From positions 1-16,863 of the forward strand of contig UQVV01000011.1 in the NCBI GenBank assembly GCA_900544635.1: a DNA stretch of 16,863 nucleotides, written 5' to 3'. The DNA comes from an uncultured Cloacibacillus sp. (GTDB taxonomy: Bacteria > Synergistota > Synergistia > Synergistales > Synergistaceae). Made by a program: the position numbers and the translations under genes. Position 1 is the first letter of the stretch; every line of letters begins with the position of its first letter. Below the pieces are notes generated by a model. The model had not been told where the DNA came from and did no database searches. It saw only the letters and a list, made by a program, of their open reading frames with translations. Shown piece after piece: positions 16,763 to 16,863 of the stretch.

Positions 16763-16863
16763 TTATGCAGCGCCGCATCATCAAAACGACGGCAAATTCA
16801 CGCCGCGGCGCGAAACGCGCGAAAACTTCCCCGCGCGAGGAAAACGGCGCACACGCGAGAAAA
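16763..16863. other. Right edge: no gene seen
   Basis: The last 101 bases of the 415-bp gene-free stretch upstream of secA (16449-16863) hold no open frame that looks coding on either strand. They contain small GC-rich inverted repeats such as GCGCG-AAA-CGCGC (16808-16820). The rest of the stretch is the secA promoter and leader. Confidence 0.5.

Noticed and set aside
16755..16778. Hairpin-plus-T-run resembling a terminator for a gene to the right
   Set aside because: The minus-strand stem (ATGCG/TGCAT with one G-U pair) is too weak; the T-run is better read as an AT-rich element just upstream of the secA -35.

Overview
This GC-rich window carries thirteen complete protein genes and the first 43 codons of a fourteenth. 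All are on the minus strand, so transcription runs from right to left. The gene content points to a diderm bacterium: a type II secretion (T2SS) pseudopilin block (gspJ-K-L-M-N) and an O-antigen-ligase/PglL-type membrane enzyme. The core order rpsF-ssb-rpsR-(DUF2232/YybS)-rplI-dnaB is the one known from Bacillus-type Firmicutes. A T2SS, a Firmicute-like housekeeping order and high GC together suggest Synergistota (a Cloacibacillus/Synergistes-like organism). This is an inference from layout, not from a database match.

In transcription order: (1) 16863-16449 is non-coding on the minus strand. It holds a good promoter (TTGACT-N18-TATAAT) and a leader of about 270 nt with several perfect hairpins. 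One is a G+C hairpin followed by a U-rich run just before the secA ribosome binding site. (2) secA is followed 2 nt later by an exported DUF3857/transglutaminase-like protein whose catalytic Cys-His-Asp signature seems to be lost. Next come argS and a short FtsB/DivIC-type septum protein. No terminator is visible between them. (3) rpsF-ssb-rpsR has its own promoter (TTGCAA-N17-TATAAT), a short hairpin leader that may be an S6:S18 autoregulatory site, and an intrinsic terminator. (4) A candidate promoter overlapping that terminator would start the next transcript: DUF2232 membrane protein, rplI, dnaB, a Wzy_C/O-antigen-ligase family protein, gspJ, gspK, gspL, gspM, gspN and a gene cut by the left edge. 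Gaps here are 2 to 19 bp, or genes overlap by 4 to 14 bp, so this looks like one polycistronic unit.

Functionally the window joins translation (S6, S18, L9, ArgRS), replication (SSB, DnaB), division (FtsB/DivIC) and protein export (SecA, T2SS). SecA carries proteins across the inner membrane, and the T2SS then carries folded substrates across the outer membrane. The ligase may add glycans to lipid A-core or, given its coupling to pseudopilin genes, to proteins.

Most of the window is ordinary core genome. The parts most worth a second look are the structured secA leader, the degenerate transglutaminase, the ligase-T2SS coupling, and the terminator/promoter overlap after rpsR. I found no tRNA, rRNA, CRISPR, insertion sequence or phage gene.
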